Source: Bosea vestrisii
GTDB taxonomy: Bacteria > Pseudomonadota > Alphaproteobacteria > Rhizobiales > Beijerinckiaceae
Direction: 5' to 3'
Assembly (NCBI RefSeq): GCF_030144325.1
Contig: NZ_CP126308.1
Coordinates: 248,001 to 312,000, forward strand
DNA: 64,000 nt
The notes beneath the pieces were generated by a model. The model saw only the letters and a list, made by a program, of their open reading frames with translations. It had not been told where the DNA came from and searched no databases. The first letter of the stretch is position 1. Each line of letters opens with the position of its first letter. Both the position numbers and the translations under genes were made by a program. This document shows, piece by piece, positions 51,218 through 59,216 of this stretch.

Positions 51218-52173
51218 CTCGCGCTCCTCGCGTCCATGCCGAGTTCATAGGTGATGATCTGCGAGTGTCCGCGTGCTTTCAATTGCCGCACGACTTCAAT
51301 CGCGCGCTCGCGCGTGGTCGATGAAGCACCATCAAACAAAAACCCAGCCAAGGTGCCACTATGCGCGACCTGGAGACCATCGGCTCCAGCCGAAAGGGAG
51401 ATTGCGCACAGCGCTTCGAAATCGGGCTTTGGTAAATGCCGCTGGCTGATCTTGGCGCTGGCGGTTGCCACTCGTCCAAGCAACTGCGCATCACCGTCTG
51501 AGATGGCGCGCTTTGCCAACCCTTTGAGGACCCGAAAGACTTCAATCTCTTCGCTATTATAGCGCGCAGGCGAGGTGAGCACAGTATCTACCGGCCGGGT
51601 GGGCTCCAAGTTGCAGCCTACGATCACGAGCGGAGGGAAGGCGAAGCCCAGAAGTTCAAGCATGTAGCCATCGCGCTGGGCAAACAGGATGGGCAAATTC
51701 TCAAAAGCGAGAGGATCACTCGCGGTTTCCGCGGAGACAGCCAGCGCAGCTATCGTCTCCGGTCGCAAGATCACCCGAGCAGCGCTCGCTACCGCCCGTA
51801 TCGTGGCAACGACATCGGATGTGGACGAGCCGTAACCGTGTCCCATCGGAACGGTGCTTTCTATGACGAGATCACCGCCGATATCGGGGCGTTGCAGTCG
51901 CTCGAGCGTCAACCGCGCGGCGCGGCTGGCTTTTTCGCGCCCCATTGGACGGGTTGCGATATCTCGACCTGATCGCGGCCAGAAAGCAGCCGTGCTGCCA
52001 AAAATTGGGCAAGGCAATGTGACCAGACCGCGGTGCAATCGGCCATCGCTCCCGTCAAATACCCCTTGCAGGATTTCCCCGTGATGTGCCGCGGCCTTGC
52101 CGATGCCGATGCCGAGGCGAAGCGAACCTTCGTTTACCGCCCGATCAGACCCGTCATCCGCGCCGATTGCCAT
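51214..52173 (-). CDS. GHMP-family kinase (PduX/threonine-kinase-like)
   Basis: 319 residues. GHMP motifs: motif 1 GKAAAHHGEILQGVF, motif 2 (ATP loop) STVPMGHGYGSSTSDVVATI, motif 3 near AHSGTLAGFLFDGA. The HGEILQG start and SSTSDVVA loop resemble PduX, the L-threonine kinase of cobamide synthesis, more than galactokinase or homoserine kinase. No cobalamin genes are nearby. Coupled to the cysteine-synthase-like gene. Hypothesis: it phosphorylates a hydroxy amino acid whose phosphate is then displaced or eliminated by the PLP enzyme. Confidence 0.78.
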   Translation of the reverse strand: MAIGADDGSDRAVNEGSLRLGIGIGKAAAHHGEILQGVFDGSDGRLHRGLVTLPCPIFGSTAAFWPRSGRDIATRPMGREKASRAARLTLERLQRPDIGGDLVIESTVPMGHGYGSSTSDVVATIRAVASAARVILRPETIAALAVSAETASDPLAFENLPILFAQRDGYMLELLGFAFPPLVIVGCNLEPTRPVDTVLTSPARYNSEEIEVFRVLKGLAKRAISDGDAQLLGRVATASAKISQRHLPKPDFEALCAISLSAGADGLQVAHSGTLAGFLFDGASSTTRERAIEVVRQLKARGHSQIITYELGMDARSAR

Positions 52174-52371
52174 TGGCCACCTCCATCGCGACAGGAAAGC
52201 GAGGCGGACAGCGCATCGTCACTCGTCAAAATCGACCACGCGGCAAAATGAACATTCAACTGCAAGCTTATCGCGCACGACACCACAGCGTGCCAACTTC
52301 AACGCGAACCACGACTTTGGAGGCGCAGCGTGCGTCGCACCCCGAAACAGTAAAGGGCGCAACTCGCCCAG

Positions 52372-52399
52372 AATGTTTACTATAGTGTGTCGTCTCAAA
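52372..52399 (+). promoter_or_regulatory. Conserved promoter/operator of the right Xre gene
   Basis: AATGTTTACTATAGTGTGTC, then GTCTCAAA; twin of the element at 43906-43933, with the same 53-base distance to the start codon. The common core is ACTATAGTGTGTCG-Y-CTCA. Confidence 0.75.
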
Positions 52400-52424
52400 G
52401 TGCACCCTCGGGCGACCTCGCCCT

Positions 52425-52670
52425 ATGGATATGCGCATGGTCGTTGGCCTCAATGTGCAGCGTGTGCGGCGCGAACGCGGCTTCTCACAAGAGGAGTTGT
52501 CGTTTCGATCAGGATTCTCGCGCGCTTATTTGAGCGGTCTGGAGGCTGGCAGACGCAACCCTACCGTCATGTCGCTATGGAAGCTCGCAGTGGCCTTGGA
52601 CGTCACCCTCGAAAGTCTTATCTTCCGCCCGGCGAAATCCGGTGAACGTAAACAGTCTCTCTCAAGCTGA
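52425..52670 (+). CDS. Xre-family regulator, right copy of a paralogous pair
   Basis: 81 residues: MDMRMVVGLNVQRVRRERGF, SQEELSFRSGFSRAYLSGLE, AGRRNPTVMSLWKLAVALDV. Paralogue of 43641-43880 with the same promoter design. I start at 52425 because it matches the left copy residue for residue (MDVRALVGINVQ). Divergent from the GHMP kinase, 251 bases away. Confidence 0.88.
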   Translation: MDMRMVVGLNVQRVRRERGFSQEELSFRSGFSRAYLSGLEAGRRNPTVMSLWKLAVALDVTLESLIFRPAKSGERKQSLSS

Positions 52671-53004
52671 CGAGCCAGGTCGGCGAGCCGGGCGGCAGTA
52701 TTGGATTGGCCATCACCGGGAGCTCGCTCCACCTCCGCGGCCGATACAATGCATCAGGCAGCGGTCATTATTGCCGACGCCAGACTGCTACAGGCGGGGT
52801 ATTAGGCTAATTTCGACCGGCATTGACGGCGTCCCCAATAGCCCTTTCCGACGATTCCTCACAGCGAATCCTATGACATTCTCACCCTCATTCGAGGCGT
52901 GAGCTGATTCACTATCCGGTGCGGCCTGCTGACTTGTAGCGCGACCGTTACGACTAGGTCGGCGCTGAACTCGCCCAGCGGCGATCTTTCGGGGAACGCG
53001 GGTT
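52671..53004. other. Intergenic gap, 334 bases
   Basis: I see no gene, hairpin terminator or repeat that I can support here. Confidence 0.5.
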
Positions 53005-53463
53005 ATGAGCCGATACCCGCGTGCTGAAGGCGCACGTACCCAGAATTTCAGCACGCGCTCCAGGTGGCGGCGGGATGAGCCGCCTGCAAAAAGGGAATTC
53101 GTCGTGGGACGGATCGCAGATGCCAGGGCAGTCGCTCGAGAGTCTCGCCGGAATGACGACCCCGCGCGAACCTCACTGGCGACGACGAATGGACGGCTGG
53201 ACCCCGCGGCACTGGCGCTCCTCGCGGCCATTGGCGATCGCGATCGCCGTCACGATTTGGAAGAGGCTGCCAAGGTGTTCAGCTTTCCCCGGGAGGCGGT
53301 GCTGCCGCGCGCATGCTGGCCGCTTGGTCGCTGTGGTTCTCCACGCAGGCATGGTGCGATCCTTGCGGTCGCGGGTCTGCTTGCGATTCAGGAGACGGCC
53401 GCAGAGCGCTTGAGTTCCTGCTTTACTCGCGAGCTGACCCCTCAAAAGGGGCAGGTGGCATGA
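53005..53463 (+). CDS. Hypothetical protein
   Basis: 152 residues if started at 53005; the first ~60 residues are Arg/Pro-rich and look non-coding, whereas RLDPAALALLAAIGDRDRRH, DLEEAAKVFSFPREAVLPRA looks helical and plausible, so the true start may lie near 53100. Its TGA overlaps the ATG of the next small gene (ATGA), which argues for translation of both. No family recognised. Confidence 0.35.
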   Translation: MSRYPRAEGARTQNFSTRSRWRRDEPPAKREFVVGRIADARAVARESRRNDDPARTSLATTNGRLDPAALALLAAIGDRDRRHDLEEAAKVFSFPREAVLPRACWPLGRCGSPRRHGAILAVAGLLAIQETAAERLSSCFTRELTPQKGQVA

Positions 53464-53708
53464 TGGCTTGCGAAGCGAGTGCGAAGACAATGGCCGCAAA
53501 GCTGCATGAACGGTACGACGAGCCGTGGAAAGCCATCACCACGATCGGTCAATGCATGACCAAAGCTCTTTTTGCTGGTAAAGTAGACACCGTAATATTT
53601 TGGGCTCTGGTCCATGCCTATTACCGTGCTGCATTGTTCTCTGATACCAAGCTGACAATGGCCCGGTTTTCCGAAATCGTCTTGCCTGATCCAAACGGTA
53701 TCGACTGA
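53460..53708 (+). CDS. Small hypothetical protein
   Basis: 82 residues from ATG 53460 (second ATG directly after). Sequence looks genuine: LHERYDEPWKAITTIGQCMT, KALFAGKVDTVIFWALVHAY, FSDTKLTMARFSEIVLPD. No known domain. Coupled to the preceding frame by ATGA; convergent with the exported protein at 53717. Confidence 0.5.
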   Translation: MMACEASAKTMAAKLHERYDEPWKAITTIGQCMTKALFAGKVDTVIFWALVHAYYRAALFSDTKLTMARFSEIVLPDPNGID

Positions 53709-53716
53709 CGGCATCT

Positions 53717-54415
53717 TTAAACTTCCGATGACCCCACCACGACATTCGCCATTCGAGCCGTCGGTGGATTTGCCGCGACGCCGATGTTCGTCGGAAAATC
53801 GCCCGGCCCCTGCGTGCACGACGCTTCCCCTTCCTTGCAATTCGGATCTGACATCACGCGCGCCGAACGCGCCATGTCGCAAATTGTAGTGCCATTGATG
53901 TCTGCGAAGCCCGAGCAACGACCAGAACTCACCATCTTCTGGCAGTTTCCGGTTCCGAGTTGAATGCAGGCGGACAAGAAGCCGGCATCGACCTTCTGGC
54001 CGTCGAATGTCTGCATGGATGCAAGCTGACGCACCACACCGGTGTTGTAGCCGTCATTGGTCAGATTGGCCCAGGCGTTGACCTGTTGCTGCAGCGTAAG
54101 ACAGCCATAGCCCTCGCGATCGGTGCCCGCATACTTTCGGACATTGGCGTTGTTCAGCTGGAAGATACCGGTACAGCAACTGCCATTGTAAACGCCTTTG
54201 TTGCCGCCGGATTCATAACGACCGAGGCCGCCGAGCGAGCACGATGTCGATTTCAGATCGTCGCGCAGGGACGAGTTTCGGACGGCATCTGTAATGTCTT
54301 GGGCCGAATAGTTGGTGCGCTCGCAATACTGCCCACGCTGGGCGAGCGCGCCTGAGCTGAGAAATTGGCCAATAACCAGCGCGACCGTGAAGTGCACCTT
54401 CGACGTTTTTAACAT
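53717..54415 (-). CDS. Exported lysozyme/transglycosylase-like protein of the conjugation region
   Basis: 232 residues. Signal peptide (VHFTVALVIGQFLSSGALAQ), then cysteine-rich body: ITDAVRNSSLRDDLKSTSCS, LGGLGRYESGGNKGVYNGSC, CTGIFQLNNANVRKYAG. The GRYESGGN...G-x-x-Q-L-N arrangement recalls lysozyme-fold muramidases, where the Glu would be catalytic. A peptidoglycan-opening role beside a T4SS is sensible but the family assignment is tentative. Several cysteines suggest disulfides. Confidence 0.6.
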   Translation of the reverse strand: MLKTSKVHFTVALVIGQFLSSGALAQRGQYCERTNYSAQDITDAVRNSSLRDDLKSTSCSLGGLGRYESGGNKGVYNGSCCTGIFQLNNANVRKYAGTDREGYGCLTLQQQVNAWANLTNDGYNTGVVRQLASMQTFDGQKVDAGFLSACIQLGTGNCQKMVSSGRCSGFADINGTTICDMARSARVMSDPNCKEGEASCTQGPGDFPTNIGVAANPPTARMANVVVGSSEV

Positions 54416-54430
54416 GTCCAGCTCCAGGGC

Positions 54431-54997
54431 TCAGTTGATGGAATAGGTGCGCTGGCAGGCGGAAATCTCCTTGCCGCCGACGACCGTGCGAATGGCAATC
54501 GTCCCGGTTTTCAGATCGAACTGCGTGTATGAGCTGTCTGATCGGTTCTTTTCAGGAAGGTCCTTGTCGGCATGATCGACGTAGCAGCCGCTCTCGGTCT
54601 TGGACGAGACGACTTTTCCATCCTTCATCCCGACGATGCGGAGCGGGCAGATCGACGGCTCGATCTCGGCGCCGCTGGAGTTCGCGCCGCTGTCGCAGCC
54701 GCGTACCAGCGCCGTGCTGATGATCACGGTGCGATCGCCGAGCTGATAGGTCGAGGACAAAGCCGTGACGAGAGCATTTCGGCCATTGAGCGGACGCTTG
54801 AGCTCGTTCTCGGCATAGGCATTTGCGGACGCAATCACATCGGGCCAGATGACAGACTGCAGGACATCGCTCGCCGACGGCTGCCGAAAATCATGGAATG
54901 TCATCGCCCGCCAGGTCGGGGCCCCAGGCTGCGCAGCTGCGGTGCCCGCGATTGCGATCGAACAGAGCGCGATAGCCGGTAGCAAGCCTGTCTTCAT
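54431..54997 (-). CDS. Small periplasmic protein, paralogue A
   Basis: 188 residues from ATG 54997 (AGGAG upstream). Signal MKTGLLPAIALCSIAIAGTA-AA. Mature part begins PTWRAMTFHDFRQPSASDVL and has IWPDVIASANAYAENELKRP; four cysteines. It shares the W-R-x-[IM]-[ST]-[FY]-x-D-[FL]-x-x-P-S opening with the next gene (55095), so the two are tandem paralogues. Unknown family; lies with other exported proteins opposite the virB operon. Confidence 0.65.
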   Translation of the reverse strand: MKTGLLPAIALCSIAIAGTAAAQPGAPTWRAMTFHDFRQPSASDVLQSVIWPDVIASANAYAENELKRPLNGRNALVTALSSTYQLGDRTVIISTALVRGCDSGANSSGAEIEPSICPLRIVGMKDGKVVSSKTESGCYVDHADKDLPEKNRSDSSYTQFDLKTGTIAIRTVVGGKEISACQRTYSIN

Positions 54998-55094
54998 GAT
55001 CTGCTCCTTTTTCCAACAACGGCGGGGGAGGGGAGTCGACCGCGCGAAACCGGCAGCGCTAGTTGTCCGGGCTGAACGGACGAGCCGGGCGCGG

Positions 55095-55748
55095 TCATGG
55101 CGGAATGGGGATGCCGTGGGAGCAGCCATCGACGGCCCGGCCCTTGGCCACCAATCCGGTTTTCACTGTGCGCGACGTGACGTCATAGGCGGCATATGCT
55201 GTTGCGGAGGGGATGATTTGCCCGACCGCGCCATCAAGCTCGAGAAAGCAGCCCCGATCGGCATCGAGCACCCGGACCCGGATGCCCTCATAGATGATGA
55301 GGCGCATGGGGCAGAGTTTGACGCGGACGCCAGCTTCAGCCTGCTTCGACGTGCATCGGGTCGCGGCGTTGAGGATCGAGAGGACGACGGATTTCGTCGG
55401 GCTCCAGATCACGAAATGCGCCTCGGTCGCGGGGGCGTTGCCGCTGGCAAAGCGAAAATCTCCAGCCTCGCGATAGGCCTTGTTGTTGGCCTCGATTTCG
55501 TCTTTCCAGATGTCGGCGAAGGTCGCAGTCGCGAGCGATGGCTTTGTCAGATCCGAATAGGAGATCGGTCGCCAAGCTCCCGGATCGGGCGTGCGCTGCT
55601 GGGCGTTGACCTCAAGGTGCAAGCCTTGCCAGACAAGGACAGTTGCGATCGGCACGGCACGAAGGGCAGCGAATGGGCATCTGCACGCACGCCACAGCCT
55701 CGGCGTCGGCGTCGTTGCCGCCATCTTCGTGATGCGCGTCGCGGTCAC
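55095..55748 (-). CDS. Small periplasmic protein, paralogue B
   Basis: 217 residues from the GTG at 55748 that overlaps the upstream stop (GTGA); an ATG at 55724 is the other option. Signal-like AALRAVPIATVLVWQGLHLE before NAQQ. Mature part GAWRPISYSDLTKPSLATAT, DIWKDEIEANNKAYREAGDF parallels paralogue A at 54431. Contains cysteines at similar places (TRCTSK, LCPMR, GCFLE, GCSHG). Function unknown. Confidence 0.65.
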   Translation of the reverse strand: MTATRITKMAATTPTPRLWRACRCPFAALRAVPIATVLVWQGLHLEVNAQQRTPDPGAWRPISYSDLTKPSLATATFADIWKDEIEANNKAYREAGDFRFASGNAPATEAHFVIWSPTKSVVLSILNAATRCTSKQAEAGVRVKLCPMRLIIYEGIRVRVLDADRGCFLELDGAVGQIIPSATAYAAYDVTSRTVKTGLVAKGRAVDGCSHGIPIPP

Positions 55749-56332
55749 TCGTAACGTTCCCGCCACGGCAGGAACCGCCAAGCATCACGCTCGGATTTCT
55801 CGCGATTGAGCCAGCCAACCGGCGCGCGCGGAGGATCGACCGTGAGCAGGCGCCAGGCGCCGCCGTGGTGGTAGAAGTTCACTGTCTCGCGCCGAAACGG
55901 CTGTTCAGGCGCCAGCCCAAAATCCACCGCGCAATGCACGACGGGGCCGCGATAGCGCGTGATGCGTCCACTCAAGCTGTCGAGAGCGCCAGGCTTGCAC
56001 CCAAACAGCCGGATACCGGATGGGCGCGTTTCTTGTTCGCCGACGTCGACGCGGCTGAAGTTCGCCCGATGCCAAGCATGCTCGGCTTGCCTCTGCGTGG
56101 GATAGGTGAAGGGCTCCGTCAGCACCGGAGCGAAGGTTTCGCGATCAGGAGCATAAGCGAGACGGCCCGGTGTTACGGGATCGGCGTGGTAGAGTGCGTC
56201 CGTCGTCGGCAGTCGATTTTTCAGGACGACAACCTGCTGCGACTGGCTGCAAGCCGACACCAGCATCGTGATCACGGCGACGCCGCAGCGCCTGACAATC
56301 CGATCCTCTCTCTCGATGCGACATCCCGTCAT
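55745..56332 (-). CDS. Lipoprotein of the conjugation region
   Basis: 195 residues. Lipobox-type start (CGVAVITMLVSAC), then TQRQAEHAWHRANFSRVDVG, GIRLFGCKPGALDSLSGRIT, RYRGPVVHCAVDFGL. No known family. Overlaps its neighbours on both sides by four bases, so it is one cistron of the minus-strand unit 58086 to 54431. Confidence 0.65.
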   Translation of the reverse strand: MTGCRIEREDRIVRRCGVAVITMLVSACSQSQQVVVLKNRLPTTDALYHADPVTPGRLAYAPDRETFAPVLTEPFTYPTQRQAEHAWHRANFSRVDVGEQETRPSGIRLFGCKPGALDSLSGRITRYRGPVVHCAVDFGLAPEQPFRRETVNFYHHGGAWRLLTVDPPRAPVGWLNREKSERDAWRFLPWRERYE

Positions 56333-56961
56333 CGCCGGCGGCCCTCGACCTCTGCCGACGAAGGCGCAGCGTTTCGGCGAAACTCTCCCGGCATCTGGAA
56401 GCGGCTAGCCCAGAGTCCGCGATAGGCTTTTCGTGCATCCTGCTCGAGCGCCGCATAGGTTCTGAGTGGCGGTTCGACCGGCACAGCGACGGCCAACCCC
56501 TCGCGCAGCATCGTGGCGCCGAGATCGCCATGCTGCGATGAGGCGCAACGCGCCTGGATCACACCGTCGATCTCATGAATCTTGGCGCAGGCGACCCATT
56601 TCCCGAGCGTTGCTGAGACGAGCCAGGCAGTCGCCATCACCCCACAAGGCCAGGGCTGACGCCCGAGCGTTGCGCGCTGCGCCGGCGCACAGGCATCGAT
56701 CCCGTAAAGTCGGTAGACATCGCCGGTCTCGATATCCCGGAATTTCACCCCCTCCATCACCTCGACCCGCAAGGGCGGTGATTGCTGCGATCCCTTCGGC
56801 GAATAGAAGCCCGGCGGCTCGGACGGCGCCGTTTGATCGGCCTTGGCCGCGGTGCTCAGATCAGCTGTCACGGCCATAAGCACCGCAGCGCCAAAATGGG
56901 CGATCCGCAGCGAGCGGTTGGTTTCGCGACCGCGCTGCGGAGTTCCGCATATGCGCATCAT
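56329..56961 (-). CDS. Thermonuclease-like (SNase-fold) exported protein, probably catalytically weak
   Basis: 210 residues; signal region FGAAVLMAVTADLSTAAKA. SNase-fold signature GDVYRLYGIDACAPAQ and GATMLREGLAVAV. Compared with staphylococcal nuclease the Arg35 and Asp40 equivalents (YRLYGID) are present, but the Glu43 position is Ala (DACA), so catalysis is doubtful. Adjacent and overlapping with a second, more degenerate copy. Confidence 0.65.
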   Translation of the reverse strand: MMRICGTPQRGRETNRSLRIAHFGAAVLMAVTADLSTAAKADQTAPSEPPGFYSPKGSQQSPPLRVEVMEGVKFRDIETGDVYRLYGIDACAPAQRATLGRQPWPCGVMATAWLVSATLGKWVACAKIHEIDGVIQARCASSQHGDLGATMLREGLAVAVPVEPPLRTYAALEQDARKAYRGLWASRFQMPGEFRRNAAPSSAEVEGRRR

Positions 56962-57551
56962 CGCGGCGCCGTCAGATTGGGCGAGCCCATGGGAACGCTA
57001 TCGCGCAGGCTGCGCAGGATGATGGCATTGGGCTCAGGTGTGTCGGGATACGCCCAGAGACCGGCTTTCGCGCGCGCCGCGACCTGTTGCGCCACGAAGT
57101 AGGGCTGATGCACGGGCCGACCGTCGGTCGCGAGCGAGGCGAACCCGAAGCCGGATGCTATCATGGCGGTGCCGAGATCGATCCGGGAACCTGCTCCGGC
57201 ACCTCCGCTTCGGGTTGCGACGCAGAAGACGAAGACGGTGCGAGAATTCGATGGCGCGGCGGCCCGATGGCATTGCGGCTGCAGATCACGGATCAGCGCG
57301 ACCAGCATCGCCAGTGAAGCCTCGCCGCAGTCCCGTCTCACGCCGGAAGCGTTCGTGAAGCTCGTTCCGCGCAGACAAGCCTGAACGCCATAGAGGCGAT
57401 GGACCACGCCACCTTCCGTCCAGCTATCGCCGGTCTCGAAGATCGCGGCTGGAGAAATCGCAAACCAGCGCGCAGCACCTGCGTCCTGCGCCAGACTGCC
57501 CGAGGCGACGACGCTGACGAGACCAGCAGTTAGCGTGGTCGAGACGCGCAT
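56958..57551 (-). CDS. Second SNase-fold exported protein, degenerate active site
   Basis: 197 residues from ATG 57551. Signal TLTAGLVSVVASGSLAQ. The nuclease-like strand reads GGVVHRLYGVQACLRGTSF: the metal-binding Asp is replaced by Gln and the catalytic Glu is missing, while the fold-end pattern GTAMIASGFGFASL is kept. Likely a binding protein derived from a nuclease fold. Its stop overlaps the start of the first SNase-like gene. Confidence 0.6.
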   Translation of the reverse strand: MRVSTTLTAGLVSVVASGSLAQDAGAARWFAISPAAIFETGDSWTEGGVVHRLYGVQACLRGTSFTNASGVRRDCGEASLAMLVALIRDLQPQCHRAAAPSNSRTVFVFCVATRSGGAGAGSRIDLGTAMIASGFGFASLATDGRPVHQPYFVAQQVAARAKAGLWAYPDTPEPNAIILRSLRDSVPMGSPNLTAPR

Positions 57552-57552
57552 G

Positions 57553-58086
57553 TCAGTAGCCCCGCAGCGCGAAATAGAAGCGCTGCTGACCATTGCCGGT
57601 GGTGATATCGACGAAGTAGGGCTCGTCCCGGGTCTGCCGCGACTGACTGGGATAGCTTGTCTGGCAACCGCCTTCCGACCCCGAGGTGCAATCGCGCCGC
57701 GGCTTAGACAGATCGAGGCAGACACTGCTATTCGGCGAGGATGCAGCTGTAGTTTCGTCGCGCGGGATCGCGCTGTCGGATTGCGTCCAGCCAGCAGGGC
57801 AGGGGAGGTAGGGCTCATGCCCAAGGCCGCTGGTCTGACCTTCGGGGCAGGGAGGCCAGCCGCCCCCCTTGGCGAGCTGGCGGAAGAGCTGCTGCATCAC
57901 CGGCACGCAATAGGGAATGCCCGACCAGCTCGGCGCAGTCGCCACAGCGCAGAGCAGAACCTTGCAGCCGAACGAGGCCTCCTTAGCCACGGACGCGGTG
58001 GAGATGAGGCCCAAGCCAACCGCCAGGCTAGCGGCTTTCAGTCGACGTCCAAATGCGGATGTCGTCGCGCGCATTGATCGTGGCAT
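57553..58086 (-). CDS. Cysteine-rich exported protein of the conjugation region
   Basis: 177 residues from ATG 58086 (a TTG at 58107 or ATG at 58074 are alternatives). Signal region FGRRLKAASLAVGLGLISTA. Mature protein: FGCKVLLCAVATAPSWSGIP, YCVPVMQQLFRQLAKGGGWP, PCPEGQ, and several further cysteines. The C-K-V-L-L-C ... S-G-I-P-Y-C-V-P-x-M pattern recurs in small proteins next to alphaproteobacterial T4SS operons. First gene of the minus-strand unit, divergent from virB1. Confidence 0.65.
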   Translation of the reverse strand: MPRSMRATTSAFGRRLKAASLAVGLGLISTASVAKEASFGCKVLLCAVATAPSWSGIPYCVPVMQQLFRQLAKGGGWPPCPEGQTSGLGHEPYLPCPAGWTQSDSAIPRDETTAASSPNSSVCLDLSKPRRDCTSGSEGGCQTSYPSQSRQTRDEPYFVDITTGNGQQRFYFALRGY

Positions 58087-58162
58087 CGTGTTTCCAGCTG
58101 TTGCCAATTGTCAGAAGGTCAATATACTGACTAACGACTGATTTGGCGAGAGGCGACTTTCA

Positions 58163-58902
58163 ATGCAGCTGCCGCTTTCGACGAGCGTGATGATGGTGAT
58201 GCTGGCGGGGCAGGTTTGCGCGGAGGAGGCGAGGGCGCCCGCCAAATTCCAGGACAAGCTGCCGCAGCCGACAGCGACACTCGATGCATTCGGCCGGGTT
58301 TTGCCGCTGTTGCAACGACCCTCCGCTATCGATGTCATTGGCGCACGCGACCTTGAGCCGGCCTGCGCATCGAGCACCGAGCTGCCCGCCGGCGAAGCCG
58401 AGGCACTGATCCGCAAGATTGCGGCCGAGGAGCGGTTCGACGCCGCTTTCGCAGTGGCCGTCGCCAAGGCGGAAAGCCGCCTGATCTCCACGGCACTTTC
58501 TGAAAAGGGTGCCTACGGCCTGATGCAGCTGACGCCTGAGACGGCCGAGCGCTTCAAGGTCGATCGTTGCGAGCCCGCCAGCAATATTCGCGGGGGTTAC
58601 GCTTCCTGCACCACCTCCAGTCACGCCATGGCAATCCGTTCTACGTGCTCGCCGCCTATAATGCCGGCGAGCAGACGCTGATCGCGCATCGTGGCGTGCC
58701 GCCGTTTCCAGAGACCGTCCGCTTCGTTGCCGCGGTCATGAACGATCTCAAAGGCTGGCCCGGCGTCGAAGGCACTGAGAGCCGGTCGCCCAGCGGCGCT
58801 GAGTCCGATCGGCGGCCGCCCAAGTACCTTCCCGCCCAAGGTCGTCCCGCGCCCGCCAAGCGGCCAGCGTTGGCGGCCGACTTTGTTATGCATGTCGAAT
58901 GA
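58163..58902 (+). CDS. virB1: VirB1-like lytic transglycosylase (frameshifted)
   Basis: About 246 residues in two frames. Signal MQLPLSTSVMMVMLAGQVCA; SLT domain with catalytic Glu in AVAKAESRLISTALSEKGAY, GLMQLTPETAERF. At a G5 run (58592-58596) the frame is lost; adding one G gives SNIRGGLRFLHHLQSRHGNP, FYVLAAYNAGEQTL, the normal end of the fold, in the frame that stops at 58902. Opens peptidoglycan for the T4SS. The end overlaps virB2 (ATGA). Probably intact in the cell. Confidence 0.85.
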
Positions 58903-59216
58903 GGACGCTGCCGATGCTGCTTTCGAGAAGTCTTCTCCGCGTTACTGGAGCGGCCCTGTCGCTGCTGACGACCGTCGAAGCCCACGCGCAGTCCGGCACG
59001 CTGCAGCCGGTTCAGTCGACCCTGAACCAGCTCGTCCAGGCGCTGACCGGTCCGATCTCGACGGCTCTGGCGACGCTTGCCGTCATCGCCTGCGGCTTCT
59101 TCGCGTGGGCCGGCCGGCTAACCTGGGGTGTCGCCGGCTCGGTCATATTCGGCATCGTGCTGGTCTTCGGCTCGGCCCAGATCGTCCAGTTCTTCCAGTC
59201 GGCGGTCGGACAATGA
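58899..59216 (+). CDS. virB2: T4SS pilin VirB2
   Basis: 105 residues. Long signal (SLLRVTGAALSLLTTVEAHA), then a pilin core of two hydrophobic helices (ALATLAVIACGFFAWAGRLT, VIFGIVLVFGSAQIVQFF) joined by a short basic loop, the VirB2/TrbC pattern. Main subunit of the conjugative pilus. Overlaps virB1 and virB3. Confidence 0.9.
   Translation: MRTLPMLLSRSLLRVTGAALSLLTTVEAHAQSGTLQPVQSTLNQLVQALTGPISTALATLAVIACGFFAWAGRLTWGVAGSVIFGIVLVFGSAQIVQFFQSAVGQ

Noticed and set aside
51214..52173. GHMP kinase as part of cobalamin synthesis (true PduX)
   Set aside because: No cobD or other cobamide gene is nearby and the kinase is coupled to a cysteine-synthase-like gene instead.
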